From Apteryx mantelli (Eukaryota > Chordata > Aves > Apterygiformes > Apterygidae), in assembly GCF_036417845.1 (NCBI RefSeq), contig NC_089981.1, positions 20,418,001 to 20,482,000 of the forward strand: DNA of 64,000 nucleotides, in the 5' to 3' direction. How positions within the stretch are numbered: the first letter of the stretch is position 1; the number at the start of each line of letters is the position of its first letter. Below are positions 1 to 13,400 of the stretch, piece by piece. The position numbers and the translations under genes were made by a program. The notes below the pieces were generated by a model, which was not told where the DNA came from, searched no databases, and saw only the letters and a list, made by a program, of their open reading frames with translations.

Positions 1-544
1 CTCTAGAAATTAAAGCAGAATGATGACAGAACAGGGAACCTACCAACCTGATTGCGATCAAAGCATCAGTCTTGCTCCTTCCAAAGACATCAGTGAACCC
101 TGACAGGTATTCTGTGTTTCAGAGATTACCATGAGTAACCCTGATAGATTTATACATTACCAAAAATCACAGAAGCAATGGAGGAATAGGTCCATCTCCC
201 AGTATGAGCTACAGGAGGCAGATCTTTAATCCCAGTAAGTAGGTAATCTCCATCTATACTGCTTGAGTACACTGTCCTACATGGGTGTTTCCAGATGCTA
301 GATACCTGGCTGTGTTGTCCATTCAAAGCGGTATGAGCAGTTGCTAGGTATTTAATATTTATTTATCAATAAACCTGCAGAAAACGGGTTTAGTTGTTTA
401 GTTGTATTACGTGGTTTGCCAAACTGACCACTGGAAATCTAACTTTGTCTCCTTTACTGCACCGCTATTAACTTTCACAGTAAGGTAACTGCTTGAGAGC
501 TAGCACAAAAAATTCATAGTTTTTACATTTCATTGCTTTCTTAC

Positions 545-2386
545 CATGCCATCCAGGTAACGGTTTTGTTCATCAGCATCTTTGTCAATATCCAGAGCCA
601 GCTACACAGAAAAACAGAGGAAATAGCTTTAATGAACTTTTAACATGGAGACAACTTCTAATGCATCTAAAGCTGGAAAATTTTGAAATGCATACAGAAG
701 AACAAACCACTACCTCCCCCGCCTCCTATACACACAGAGCCTTGTTTGGTACAACGACAGAACAGGATTCTCATTTCTGTTGATGACTGTTTAAATGATT
801 TAGCTCTATAGCACTGGAAGTAAAGCTTTACTATCAGACCGAAGCTTCATATGTATGACACAAGCCTTTAAATATTGGGACACAACAGCAGAAATTCAGT
901 CTTACCTGCTACAATACTAATCACTGATTTATATTAAGTTCTAAATCAAAGTACCTGATGTTAGCACGAGCAAACTCGCTTTAAGAACACCACACACGTA
1001 CATACCTGTGTATTTTTCAAAAGTAATTTATGTCATTTTATTGTAACTTTTTTTCCAGAGGAGATATGCTTGGCAAGACTCCTCTGTGCATCTTTAACGT
1101 TCCTCTCTGTGCCTAAAGCTCCTTACCTGAATGCCACTAAAACCACATCATTCCTATTACACGATATAGCTGAACCTCAAAAGGAAAGCAGAGGTTCATA
1201 AAGCTGTCCCCAGCATTTCACCAGTGAAAATTAACTATTAGATCCAGTACAACGTTCTCTAAGAGTTGCTTATAAATAGGAAGCCCTCTGTACTAGTCAG
1301 AGGCTTGCATCTCCCACAAGACACTGTAAGAAAGATGAACAATCTAGATAACTGAAGCCCAGAAAAACTTCATTTATGGCAGCTCCCCATGTGAACTCAG
1401 CAACTCACCGATTTCAGCCTGGTGACTTTGCTGGCTAGACTGTCTGCCATACGCTTGTTCTCAGCATCTAACATATCCTCCACAGCGCTTGGACTCTGAC
1501 CTGGAACGAAAGGAGAAAGAGTTGTATCGTCCCAATTACAAGCGGCAGCATGTTTACTTATCCCAGGTGGAGAGCGAGTCGGAGTGAGTTTACTGTTGGA
1601 TGGGTTGCCGGCAGGCTGTGGCGCTCCGGACAGGCCATTTCAGCTGCCTTCGTGCTTCCGCATCCCACGCAGGGATGGAAACCGCCACGAAACGTGACAC
1701 TTCTAAACTTTCCCAACAACAGGCCGTGCCAGAGCCCTTTGGAAAGAAATCCTAAAATGTGCCAGGAGCTTTAACCACCCAAAGCAGCTCTAAAAAGTGC
1801 CAAGGCATCATGGTAGACGTCAACCCCGTTGTCTGGGGAACGTGCTCTGGCAATACCCCCCCAGCGTTGTCACCGATTTCAGTAACAGTGTTGTCCCATG
1901 CATGGGATTTGTGCGAAGCCAGACAAATTTGGAACACCAACGACAGCGCGTTTCTCCACAGAACGCTATTTTTGCTAAATCAGGGGAAAAGGTGCATTTT
2001 ACCCTTCCCTGCAGCGGAGACATGCTGTACACCATTTCGGGGCTTTGCTGGCTTTTCTCCCCCAAAACACCTCCGGTGTCATTCCCCAGGCAGCCCCGCC
2101 GGCATCATCGCGAGGCCGCGGAAAAGCGCAACCCTTTCCGTCAGCATTTCGAGGGGGCACAAGCAGCCGGGGGGCCCCGCCGACGCTGTCGCCCCTCGCC
2201 GGGCCGCGCCGCCCTGTCCCCCGCGGGCCCTGAGGCGGCGGCAGCGCCCCCCAAATGGCGGCGGCGGTGGCAGCACCCCTCAAATGACGGCGGCGCCCCG
2301 CGCCCCAAATGGCGAGGGAAGACGGGGGGAACCCTCCAGCCCGGCCCGCTGCCCCGCTTCCCCTCACCTCGGCCCCACTCCGCCAT
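545..2386 (-). CDS. BET1L: BET1L (GS15), Golgi Qc-SNARE, first three coding exons; 3' part outside window
   Basis: Coding exons on the minus strand: 2368-2386, 1409-1500 and 545-601. They join in frame to 56 residues beginning MAEWGRGQSPSAVED and ending in NRYLDGM. Human BET1L has the same order (MADWARAQSP, then ENKRMADSLASKVTRLKS and LALDID). The product is a small tail-anchored SNARE that acts with STX5, GOSR1 and YKT6 in retrograde transport to and within the Golgi. What is visible is the N-terminus and the first half of the SNARE coiled coil. The final exon, with the rest of the SNARE motif and the membrane anchor (about 55 residues), must lie left of base 1. Bases 1-544 are intron 3 and show nothing else. 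The start sits in the CpG island, and the exon 1 donor lies only 19 bases after the ATG. The start was chosen because it joins in frame to the conserved exon 2 and matches the family's short leader. Confidence 0.93.
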
Positions 2387-3180
2387 AGTGGCGCCCGGCC
2401 CCGGCGGGAAGCGGCGGTGCGAGCCTGCCTCGCAGGCGGAGCCCCGCCGGCCCCCGCCTCCACAAAATGGCCGCCGCCACTGCCGCCCTGAGGGGGGGTG
2501 GGGTGGGCCCGCCTCGCAGGCCGAGCCCCGCCTCCACAAAATGGCCGCCGCCGTTGCGGCTTGCGCCTCGCCGGGGAGGCGGTAGCGCGGGCTTCCTCCT
2601 CCTCTTCCTTCTCCTCTTCTTTCTCCTCGACCCCGGCGCTGGGCACCCGCTTTTCGGCGGGAGGGCGGCGCCCCGCCAGGCTTCACGGGGAGAGGAGGGG
2701 AGATGGCTGCGGCGGAGGGTCCCAATCAAGCGTAACCCGCTTGAGAATTAATTACTTGGTTAAGAGAGAGCCCTAGGGAACCGAGGCTCGGCTTCGCCGG
2801 CGCCTTGCGAGCCGCCGCGCCTTTCGGGGCGCCGAGACACCCCCCCCCTCCCCGGAGCTTGGGGCAGGCGCCCCGCTTCGGCCTTGCCCCGTTGCCCCAC
2901 CTCCGCGGGGCCGGGTCTCTTGGCCCTCAGCGCGGCAGCCGCGTCGCGGCAGGGCAGGGCCCGGGCCAGGCCTCCCCGCGGGCGGGCGGGCGGGCGGCGC
3001 CCCTCCGCCGGCGGCACGGCGGGGAGGGAGGCCGCAGGCGCGGAGAGGCGGGTGACCCCGCTCCCCTCGGCTCCCCGGTGCCCCTCGGGCAACCGCGGCG
3101 GCTGCGTGCGTCCCACAAAGCTGCGGAGAAGCCCAGCACCTCAGTCACATAACAGCGGGGAGCGAATGCTGTGCTCGGAG
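2090..3180. promoter_or_regulatory. CpG-island divergent promoter between BET1L and RIC8A
   Basis: Very GC-rich, CpG-dense DNA that begins inside BET1L intron 1, covers BET1L exon 1 and runs about 800 bases beyond it. No TATA box is obvious. Five AAATGGCG/AAATGGCC cores resembling YY1 sites lie at 2252-2262, 2281-2291, 2306-2316, 2464-2474 and 2538-2548. The island most likely serves both BET1L (leftward) and RIC8A (rightward), as expected for head-to-head housekeeping genes. Many long open frames cross it on both strands, but they are low-complexity Pro/Arg/Gly readings and not genes. Confidence 0.75.
2427..2552. repeat. Duplicated promoter module containing a YY1-like site
   Basis: Two near-copies lie at 2427-2478 and 2511-2552. 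Both begin GCCTCGCAGG, continue with a GAGCCCCG segment and end in the same 22-base stretch around AAAATGGCCGCC. The first copy has about ten extra bases in the middle. The module lies just upstream of the BET1L start codon. Confidence 0.8.
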
Positions 3181-4456
3181 GTGAGCTGGCCTTTTCCAAT
3201 CCTGCTGCCTGGCATTCTCTGAAACTTCACTTCTTTTTTTCCCTCTTTTTCCCTCTTTTTTTTTTTTTAATTTATTTTTTGGATGCGAGGGCTCTCAAAG
3301 CCCAGGGCTTCCCCGGGAAGCCACCCTCTGGCTGTGCTGAGGCAGGAGAGGGGATGACCTGGTGCCCTGAGGCGGGAGGCGGGATGACCTGGTGCCCTGA
3401 GGCGGGAGGCAGGAGAGGGGATGACCTGGTGCCCTGACGCGGGGGGAATTCCAGGATTAGAGCCGCGTTTTGTGATTACGCGTGAGCAGTGCCGAGTGAC
3501 ATTGCATAGCGAGGCACGTCGCTGCACGGGGTCTCACCGTACGTGCTAGCTCACGTTGGTCGGCAAACTTGCTGGATTTTTCCGTGGTTAGAAGTTACTT
3601 TTCCGTGGTGTAAGCCAGCGTGGCTGTGTGAGCTGTTAAACTCATGCCTGTTCCTAAAAATAATTACAATTATCTGCACGTCTGTGTGCATCTGCTCATT
3701 TACATTGTTACCATGAAGCATATTATCTTCTGTAATGATATAAAGATTCTAGCCATGGAGGCCAGCCATCATCTGGGCGTGTGGTTTGTATAGTGCACAC
3801 AGTGCATCTGCCGTGATCTGCACAGAATTATCCCCTTCAACAAACTCAATGAGATCCTAATGATTTCTACCAAATAACTCATTTTCACCACCTTAAAAGG
3901 CAGCTCCACCTTAAGCGAGCCAGGATGGTACTTGCCTATCTGCCTTGCTTTCCTCTCCATCCCTTTTTACTCCACAGGAATGTTTCTGGTTATTTTTTTT
4001 CCCCCTTTTTTTTTCCCTCCTGGGCAGTAACAGAAATCAGGACAGCCAGTGGAGGAGGAGGAGGCAGAGAGCTATTTCAGGGAGCTGCTGTTATCTGTTC
4101 TATGTTAATCCTCTGGGTGGGGGGAAGGTTTTCCTGAGTGCTGTGCTGGGAGGGCATACATTAAACATCGGAAAGCAAAGAGAGGAAGACGAGGATTAGA
4201 GAGGGAGAGAGAGAGGGAGCTTTACTTGCGCTATCCATCTGCTCTGCTTTTATGGATGCAACAGAGTGAGCAGTCTCACTTGTGTTCTGGGGGTTTTGTT
4301 TTGTGGGTTTTTTTTTTTCCTCCCTCCTTCCTTTCCCCACCCATTTCTCACTCCCTCTCTGCTCTCTGTGTGTCAAGGTCCCTTTGCATCAGCGTTGTCC
4401 AGGAGCCCTGGAAGTCCCCTCATTCGCCTTCCTGCCTATTTCGCCTCCCTCTGTAG
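3181..4456 (+). other. RIC8A: Predicted 5'UTR intron of RIC8A
   Basis: A consensus donor (GGAG|GTGAGC) lies at 3180/3181 at the edge of the CpG island. A strong acceptor (pyrimidine tract, then CTGTAG) ends at 4456, 16 bases before the RIC8A ATG. This suggests a non-coding first exon in the CpG island spliced to the first coding exon. It is inferred from splice signals only. The alternative is a transcription start close to 4300-4450. Confidence 0.45.
3339..3435. repeat. Short minisatellite, three copies
   Basis: Three tandem copies of a 30-37 base G-rich unit lie at 3339-3368, 3369-3398 and 3399-3435. All share GGGATGACCTGGTGCCCT. The third copy combines the variant starts of the other two, as expected from unequal exchange. 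The array lies in the predicted 5' intron of RIC8A. Confidence 0.9.
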
Positions 4457-4472
4457 CTGAGCTGGTGAGATA

Positions 4473-7400
4473 ATGGAGCTGAGGACTGTGGTAGCCACGG
4501 TGGAAAGCGGGGAGCAAGACACAGTTCTCAAGGTGCTTCAGATCTACAATCAAGAGGTGAGTGAGCATCAAACCTCTGCCTGACATCAGCTTCTTCTGTT
4601 TACGAGCCTAGAAGCAGGTTGGCCATGTTGTGGGATTTCTGTGCCATCCGGCTGTCCCCTGTCTGTCTCCTGTAAGCGCATCTGTCTCTGCATTACTGCC
4701 ATAAAAATGTTACACACTGCTTCATCTTTTGCTTGCAGACAGTTTCATGCTTGGTGTTTTGGTAGGGAGCAGCTAAGCAGCATCTCTTTATCTTGTTTCC
4801 GTGGTGTACTGGAATTAAAGCACATAGGCATTTTTTTTATCATCCAGAGTCCAAGTAAAACATGGTAGGGAAATAAACATCAGTGTGAATACCAAATAGG
4901 AGGAGCTCTTATATTAAAGCAAGATTTGGAGGTAATAGAACTGAGGCCTAGGGAGGAGCTGCAGGTGAAATAGGTACTGTGATTTGCAAGTAAAAGATCA
5001 CTAGAGATGGACATGGGTGGACTGCTGGAATTAGGTACAGCTGCTTGATCTGAAAGCTAACAATAAGAAAAGGATAAAAAACGAATATGGGATATGAAAA
5101 GAATGGCTAGGAAGCAGAAACGGAAGTGTTTCTAGCCTTAAAGCAGCCAGGATGATCTGTGAGGGTAGTTCCCTTTTGAAATAGACTCCAGCTGTCAGGG
5201 AAATTTCTTTCAGAGGATTTCCACCAGGGTAGGGCTGGCCCTGCAGATCTGCATGACTCATTCTGCACCATTCTTGAGTAGGTGGGAAGCAAGCAGGGAA
5301 AAACTGTGAATATTTTGCACAAGTGTGCAAGGGGAAAATGTGCAACCGTTCCCAGCAGTCACTTTTGAAACGGTGGAAATCTGAGCTAAGAAGCAGTAGA
5401 TTCTGTACTAGAAAGACAGCGGGATTAACATCACCTACAGTGGATGTAACGCTGAAGAAATCAGGAGAGCAAAGAAGTTTGATGTGTAACCAGCTTGAGG
5501 TGTCAAACCAAGATGTTCTTGGTAGAATTCCTCCAGCTGGATCCTTTGTCAGTACATCAAGCGTAGGAAACTTGTGAGAATGTCAGTGATTTTGCTAGTC
5601 AGTGTAGAAGAAATGGAGCAATCAAAGAGGATATGAAACTGCAAATAAAGTAAGCAACTTCTCTGCATCAATTTTCACTGCAAAAACCGATGGTACTGTA
5701 TCCTTTCCTGGGCATATTTTTGGAATGCAGTTCGCTATTGTACATACAGTCAGTTCTTGGTTGCCAGGAATAAAATACAGGAGGATAATCCAACTAAAGC
5801 AAAACCGCGGGTATTGCAGCAGTACCTGTGAAAGAGATGACAGGAACCTGCAAAGAGGATGTGATAGGAAAGAAAAAGAACAAGTGACGTGACTGTCTTC
5901 AGAGCACGTAGGTCCATGGACTGAATCGCCAGTTCCTTGTAACGTGGTGCTACAGCCTGTGCACAGATCAGCTCACGGCGCTAAAGCATGAGAGAGAGCC
6001 CCTGACACAGCACTACAGGAATACAGCTGTACTGCTTCTCCACCTGAGCTTTCTTAACTGGTATTTCTGCCTTGTCCTATCCATTCCTTCTTGTTCTAGG
6101 CCAAAAAAGCCAAAGCCAGCCCAAGGTTCTTAGTGACTGTGACACAGCTGATCTGCAAACTGTATCATCTACTTACAAGTAGCCAGGAGTTGGCTGCGCA
6201 TAAAAAAAGGTGGTGAATGACAGAGGAGATTATGCTTGCAGAGTGTTTGAATGAGTCAAGACTAACAAGGAACACCTGTGATTTCCAAAAGTTCAGTGCA
6301 GTCAATCACTGACTTCACTGAGCAGGAAATGAGATACAGTTAGACAACCGAGCAACTCGAGGGCAGGAGAGCCATAAGCTGATACCGTACGAGGCAAGCT
6401 GAGCTATTCAGACATATAGATGGGATCTTGGTGAACTGCAATCGCTCAAGAGAAGAGTTAGTCCAGGGTATAAGAATGATTGTTTGTGGTAAAACTAATT
6501 ATCTTTATTGAACAGCTCTGTAAATGCATCTGTGCAATGTAAGTCAGCAAAAGAGGTGATGGGGAGTGTTAAGAAAATGAGGGAGATGATGATATAGCGA
6601 TATCCACAAACCTCTATCAATATAAATATTGACCCTCTGTATGCTTTCTGTTCCGAAAGAGCACAGTGGGTAAAGCTCTGGGACTGTCTTGGTGCAGGCG
6701 ATCGGACTGACTAATCTAACAGTCCTTCTCTATGACTTGTGAGACAATACGTTGCATAAAAGGAAAAGCTCCTACACGCCGCATGGTTGATCTGTGGAAA
6801 CTCTCTGCCAGAAGTGCTCTTGGAAGCAAAAAGGTGAATTCAGGATGGAGCAAGCTGTTCTGTATGCCTGCTATTAGCAGTACATTCTTTGTAGTACTTG
6901 CTGTGAAGCCTGGCTTATTGAAGAGCTGTGTGAAAGACGCCAAAGACTCCAGATGAACTTGTTTACTCCCCAAAATACAGCCAAAGTTGATGGGGGATAT
7001 TTGTGCACGTTTTGTGGAGTTCAAGGGCAGTTCAAGTTCCGACGCAAAGTAACACAAGGCAGTAAAGCACACCCTGTGAAGACGCCATGTGGAGAAGGGT
7101 GTTTACCTATGCTAATCAGTTGTGTTTAAAGAACATGAGCTGAATAACAGTTGTACTTCCAGACACTGTGGGAATGAAGAACACAAGGATCTGTTTGCAA
7201 ATAACAAGGAGACAGTACTTTCAGTCAGGAAAGGAAAAATAAATATCAAGGGGAAAAATGTATTGGCACAGCTTGGGATGTGCTGAGGTGACACTGAGCA
7301 GAGAAATTATACAATACTACACTATGTTTGAATTGTGATGAATATCTACTTAACTCCTGCAGTACTTAAAAATAAGTCCATCAGTCAGATGGGCACAGCT

Positions 7401-10400
7401 TTGGCCTGTGGCATTCAGCCTCCACTGTAGAGCCAGTAAGAAAGTGCAACAGGTAATATTCATCACAAGTGTTTTTCAGAGATGAATGAGAGGCAGGAGC
7501 CTCCAAAATAATGGGGATCTTGTTCAATGAAAGCGTTTCAGACCTCACAGTATGGCCTGTATCTGTGCAGTTCAACCCAGACTCGTTCCCACTAATTTTG
7601 AGTTGTTTGAAGAATGATCTTGGAGAGAAAAAGCAGGAAGAAAGCTCAAGCCTTGGTGGCAGGAAAGCTGTCCTCTTGTCTGATTTCTTGGGAGCTTCCA
7701 CTGCTTGTTACAAGTCCTGTGATTATCTTAGACCCCTGTAAACGCTCTGGCTCTCCTTGCCATGCTGATTACCTGCCCCTCTGCCGGTAAGGACTGTCCT
7801 TGAGAAGATGTGCTTGCTTTTGCCAATGTGTTTTTAGGCCTGCTGCTTTCCAGCTGAATGACCCTTTCCTGTTGGGGGTGCAAAGGTTCTGCAGGCTTTT
7901 AACCTGTCGCTTGAACTTGATTGTTTCTCTTCTGCCCTCACAGAAATCTCAGTGCTTCACCTTCAATGATGAGGAGCGGGAGGAGAGGAAGGTAAGCATG
8001 CTCTTTGGTTTCTTCCTCTAGTTGGGCGGATAGATCTGCTGCTGCTCCGTACTTGGGTGCAGCAGGACTTAGTGGTAGCAAATTCCAGAGGGAAAGAGCT
8101 CAGTGCTCTTTTTTTTTTCCCCCCGCAGACTTGGGGATGTACTTGGCTAGGGAATGGTGTGTGCAAAGCATCTAGCTTCAGCTTTCCATCAGTAGATGAT
8201 ATTTTAGGATAAAAGCATCTTCCCAGCCTTAGTGACTCCTCTGGGTTCAATGATGCACGTAGTCTCAGCCATAGGTATGTTAAAAAGCGCATGTCTAAAT
8301 GGTACGCGTCCCCTAGGCAAAGATTCTAGCAGCATGCAAGCCTCTAGCGGGTACGTGCTTTCTCTGCGAGTTAGCTGCAGGGTATGACTAAGGCTGTAGA
8401 CTGACAAACGCTTTAAGACAGCATAATCTGGCACTCGGTGGAAAGAAACACTCCTGGCTGTTCATGTCCATTCTTGCAGCGGGTCCTCCCTCATGCCAGG
8501 GCAGGCCTTTGCATGGCTGCGCACTGAATGTGTTCAGCGGGCTGATCTGGCTAAAGAATAACTCTTTTATTTATTTATTTTTCTCCTGGGTTACTTTCCA
8601 GCTGGATCAGTTTTGTGGTGCATTTCAATGGTTGATTTCTCTAATGCTTGTGTTAGCACAGCAGTGGAGTGAGAGCAGGCATGGATCAGGCAACCAGGGT
8701 GGAGAAAGGGACCTCTTCAGTCTGTGCCAACGCCAGCTAATGCTAGCATAAAGTTTTTTCCAACTGCAGCCTGAAGTGCAGGACTGGGTCTCAGAAGATC
8801 TGAGCGCTCTGCTTTGCTAGTGATTGACTGTTTGAGCTAGAACAGCCAGATAGGCCGTGAATTCAGACATAGCCTTGGGTACTTCACTTTTGGGGGTCAA
8901 TCTCATGAAATATCTATTGAGCATCACATCTTATTCCTGGTGCTCAGTTCTTCTGAAGGTTTAGCTCTGGGCATGTGCTCTGAAATCTCAACCTGACTCA
9001 GTCAGAGGCCTTGGTCACTTTTGAATATGTGGGGTTTTTTTTGTTTTTTTTTGATTCCTGTGCCTCAGTCTCCTCATATGGAAGGAGAAGAGGAATGACT
9101 GTGCTTTCTCACTTCTCAAGGGTGTGATTGTGAGACATACCTCACTCATGCAGGCAAAGTTCTCTGGGTGAAGACTGCTGGAAAGAGAAAATGAGTGTGT
9201 GGCAAGGGGTGCGAAGAGGGTAAAGCTCGTTCAGTTCTGCCAGCCTCGTGTTAAGAACTAAAATGTACGGTTCCTTCATTTCTGCCCTCAGTCCTTATTA
9301 TTGTTATGAACTATCATTGATTAGGCGGTGGTAAGCCAGTTACACTGAGCTATAGCAAACCCCTTAATCACCGGTATTTTGATTCCCTTTTTTTCCCTTA
9401 ATATGTATGGGAAAACATGTGCTCCTACATGGTATTGTCTTAGAGAGATCTAGTGAGATCTTGCCTCACCATGGTGTGGTTGTTTATGCAATGGGTAATG
9501 AACAGTTACTAGTGTAATATGGAATATTATTATACTTAGTTAAAACCAAGATGGTCCTGGCTGTATGGAGCATTACCTTTGCTCTTCCACTGCTTGCTGT
9601 CACAGGAGATGCTCTTAATTCAGAAGGATTAGATCTTCAGGAGTGGTAAACCGGTGCTGCTGGAGCTCTGCCAGTCTCTGCCTACTGAGGATCTGGGTCT
9701 CCAGGCAGCGCTGAGAATTAGGGCAGTATTTCTTATTTAAATCTTCTGAGGTCTTTTCACCTTCTTTCGTAGGGCATCCCACACACTTCTCAACCCAGTT
9801 AGGTCCTTTCCCCCTCCCTCAGCAATTTTCTGATGCATCTCTCAATCTCTTTGGTCTGTTTCTGGAGCACTCGCAGCAGACACCTCCCTAATCTTAAGAC
9901 TTTGGGTGCAAAGCCTTAGACAACTGCTATTGAGTTGGTTGTTGCTCCTCATTGAAGCCATGGGTAAGAGATCTTTTTCACCCTGCCCTCTCTTAGCTTA
10001 TTGCACCTGTCAAGTCAACAGTGTTAGCCTAAACCATCATAACCGTGGGTGACACTAAAATATGCAATGTTTGCAAGGAGCAATGTGATCAGCTCCTGCA
10101 GCTCAACATGGGAACCACTAGTTCACTTGGTCAGTGTTAGTTGCCTGTTTGTACTCTCCTCTTGCATCTGATACCCTTTGCCAACCATTCTTTGTCTCTT
10201 GCTGGGCATCCTTTCTTGAACTGGCTCAGAATCAGACGCCAGAGCCAAATGCTCTTGAGTCCTGCCAAGCTCGCATCTGAACCTAAGCTGTGTAGCAGGC
10301 TCATCTCTAGATGGTGTTCACCTCTTCAGGACAGAGCATTACAGGGCAGTATTTTTTTTTTTTTTTTTTGGAGGGGGGAGAGTGCTATTAACTGTCAGTG

Positions 10401-13400
10401 CATGAGGCATTACTTGTTTCCCTCTGCACAGAAAATGGCCCAGCTGCTGATCAAGTTCTTGGAAAGAGAGCTTCAGCCATCCTGCCAGGTCACATGTTTG
10501 GAAAGCATCCGTATCCTGTCCCGGGACAAATACTGCCTTGACCCTTTCACCACCAAGGAAGGCCTGAAGACCCTCTCCAGGCATGCTGGCATTGATTACT
10601 CAGAGGAGCTCATCCGAGAGGTCCCAGACTTGGATGTAATCCTGGAATCCCTCAAATGCCTCTGCAACATTGTCTTCAGCAGCCCTAGGGCACAGGAGCT
10701 GACAGCTGAAGCCCGGCTGGTGGTGGGCCTGGCCAAGCGCATCAAACTGTACAACGAGAGAAGCCTTCCGCATGAGGTCAAGTTCTTTGACCTGCGTCTC
10801 CTGTTCCTACTGACAGCGCTCAGAGTGGACATCCGGCAGCAGCTAGCCCAAGAGCTCAGGGGCATCAGCCTGATGACAGATACCCTGGAGCTGACCCTTG
10901 GCGTGAAGTGGATGGATCCATACGAAGTTGCCACCGAGGAGGGACTTCTCCCACCTTTGCCTCGGCAGGAGACAGAGCGAGCAATGGAGATCCTGAAAGT
11001 GCTCTTCAATATCACCTTTGATTCCAGCAAGAGGGAGGTGGACGAGGTAAGCTCCTTGGGTGTTCTACCCCACTGCAATTGCACTTCTCCAGGCTATAGT
11101 TTGATTATTGACTTTTCTCCTCCACTGGCTATTTCCTCTTATTATGGACTGGCTGCCATGCAGCCCCTAGGGTCTGGACCACAGTTACATGGAAGGGTAG
11201 CAAGAGACTTGAGTGTTTGACCCTTCATCACTAGACCACTGCCTCTATCTGATGCATTATTAAACATTTTAAAATGCTTAGTTTAATAACGTTTATTAAA
11301 CATTTTAAACATCTGTGGGCTGGTTTTTGGCCTCTTCTGGCCCTTGGCTCACTGTTCAAGAGTGGGAACTGTATGGAACAGGAAGAAAAATGTGTGTTGA
11401 CAGGTAGCAAAAGGAGAATCTGGAGGATATTTCCACTTGAATGCTCTGCTACCCATTTTTAGGTTCCTGGAGCGAGGGATAGGGCTGTGGGCTAAAGGGG
11501 GAACAGACTCCAGGAGGTGGGGGAATGTAGATAAACATGTCCTTTTCCTCATCAAAGTTTTCATTTTCTCTTTTGGGGCCAGGAAGATGCTGCTTTGTAC
11601 CGGCACTTGGGTGCCCTCCTGCGCCACTGCCTCATGATCTCTGCTGATGGAGAGGACCGGACGGAGGAATTCCACAGGTCTTCGTTAGATAATTAGATAA
11701 TGTTCTTCCCTAGAAACAAACCTGAGGTCTCCCCAAGACAGGTGCTGTCTGACTGTGGCATTAACATCCTTTGCTTGTTTGGTCATTGCTAAGATCACTG
11801 CTACGAAACAGGCATCTTTGGTCTTGCCTGCAGGTTCCTCATGCTGCTACAATTCAGAAATAGCCCTGCACAGTCAAATTTTGTGCGTTAGTGCCACAGA
11901 GTCCCAGTCTGCAGGAGGACATGTTTTGTCCAAACTTGCCTGCCTCCAAGAATAGTTATCCTGTGTGAGGTCTCCTCCATGGTTCCACCCACTTTAGCGG
12001 GCAACTTGCCAGAGTAGGTGTTCGTTACCTTAGTTAAAGAGTCCCTGAGCTGGCCTTAATTAACTGACTGTCTCCTGAGTCATGCTGAGAAATTGCCTGT
12101 GTCATGCTGCTGAGCTGTATTGGTCCAAGGGTGTCAGCTCTGAGCAGGTGACACCACCCTGTCCCTGAGAAGATCAGAGTTGAGGGATCTTTAGTGTGTT
12201 GCATGGACCGTCAAGGTGGGAATGGGTGATACAGGGGGAGTCCCTAGAGATAGACCTGCAACCGCCCAGGCTGGGTCCTGCTTGGCCTCTGTCAAGATTC
12301 GTTGTTTCTCAATTGTTGCTGAAGCCCCTTTGGACTCCTAGCAAATTCTTCAACCATCCAAAAAGCAGTTTAATTTACTCAGTTCTAGTGGTGTGAGGAG
12401 CTTGGAAGCCGGGCCAGAGACAGCTTGGGTGTGACCTCAGGGCCCCCACACTGCTGGAAGCTAGTAATGAACCTGTCTTTCTGGGTAGTTGAATTTCTGT
12501 GAACAAAGATTCCTGACCAAGTGTTCACTTCTCTTCTCTTTCATCTATCCAGCCATACGGTTAACCTTTTGGGCAACCTGCCCCTGAAATGCCTGGATGT
12601 CCTCTTGACCCCGAAAGTCCGGCCAGGCTCACTCGAGTACATGGGTGTCAATATGGATGCGGTCAGCATCCTGCTAGATTTCCTAGAGCGACGTCTTGAC
12701 AGGGTAAGTTGAGAGGTTGCTGTGCGGAGTTCTTCGCTGCTCATTTTTACAAGTGCATTGCAGGGTACGTTTCCTTTGTTCTACATTTAACCTTAAAAAG
12801 CTCAGCACCAGTGCGTCATATGAAAACCACAGAAGCACCAGTAAGGCTTGGTTAGTTTGGAGATCTTCCTTTATAGAAGTGGCAGTTTTTAGCAGAGACA
12901 AAACCTTTATAGTTGACAGGATTAAAATAACGTTTGTTACTTATCAAGATCACTTACCAAGACCCCTTACCTTCCTGGACTTCTCCCCAGCCCCTTGTGC
13001 CCCTTTCTTCCAGAGCTTCTGGAAGATGGAGTTTGCAGTATTTTCAAGCTGGCTGTGGTTTTCAGTCTCCAGTGCTATTCCAAGGGGCCTCCAAGTTTTA
13101 CTAGAGTTCCCTGCTCTGGATGCCCTACAAGAGTATTTCCAGCACTGCTGTACCACAGAGCAGGGCTCAGAAAACCATGCTGTTTGAGGAGGGACTGAGC
13201 GCTGGAAGCTCCTGCTGCAGAGGTTGGAAAGCCTCAGTGTCCGTCCATTTCCCTGCCAGTCCGTTCTCTTGTGATCCCCATCGCTCGCCAGACCAGTTGA
13301 GCTCCGGGTGACACGTTGTTCATCTTGTGGGCATTTCTGCAGGGACACAAGCTGAAGGAGAGTCTGACCCCTGTGCTGAACCTGCTGACTGAGAGCGCCC

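Noticed and set aside
1999-2751. Several long open frames on both strands in the BET1L/RIC8A CpG island (up to 215 aa)
   Set aside because: Pro/Arg/Gly/Ala-rich readings of GC-rich DNA with few stops. They overlap each other and BET1L exon 1 and resemble no family.
5323-5577. 84-residue open frame in RIC8A intron 1
   Set aside because: No family resemblance and no codon or splice support. Lies in intronic DNA near LINE-like remnants.
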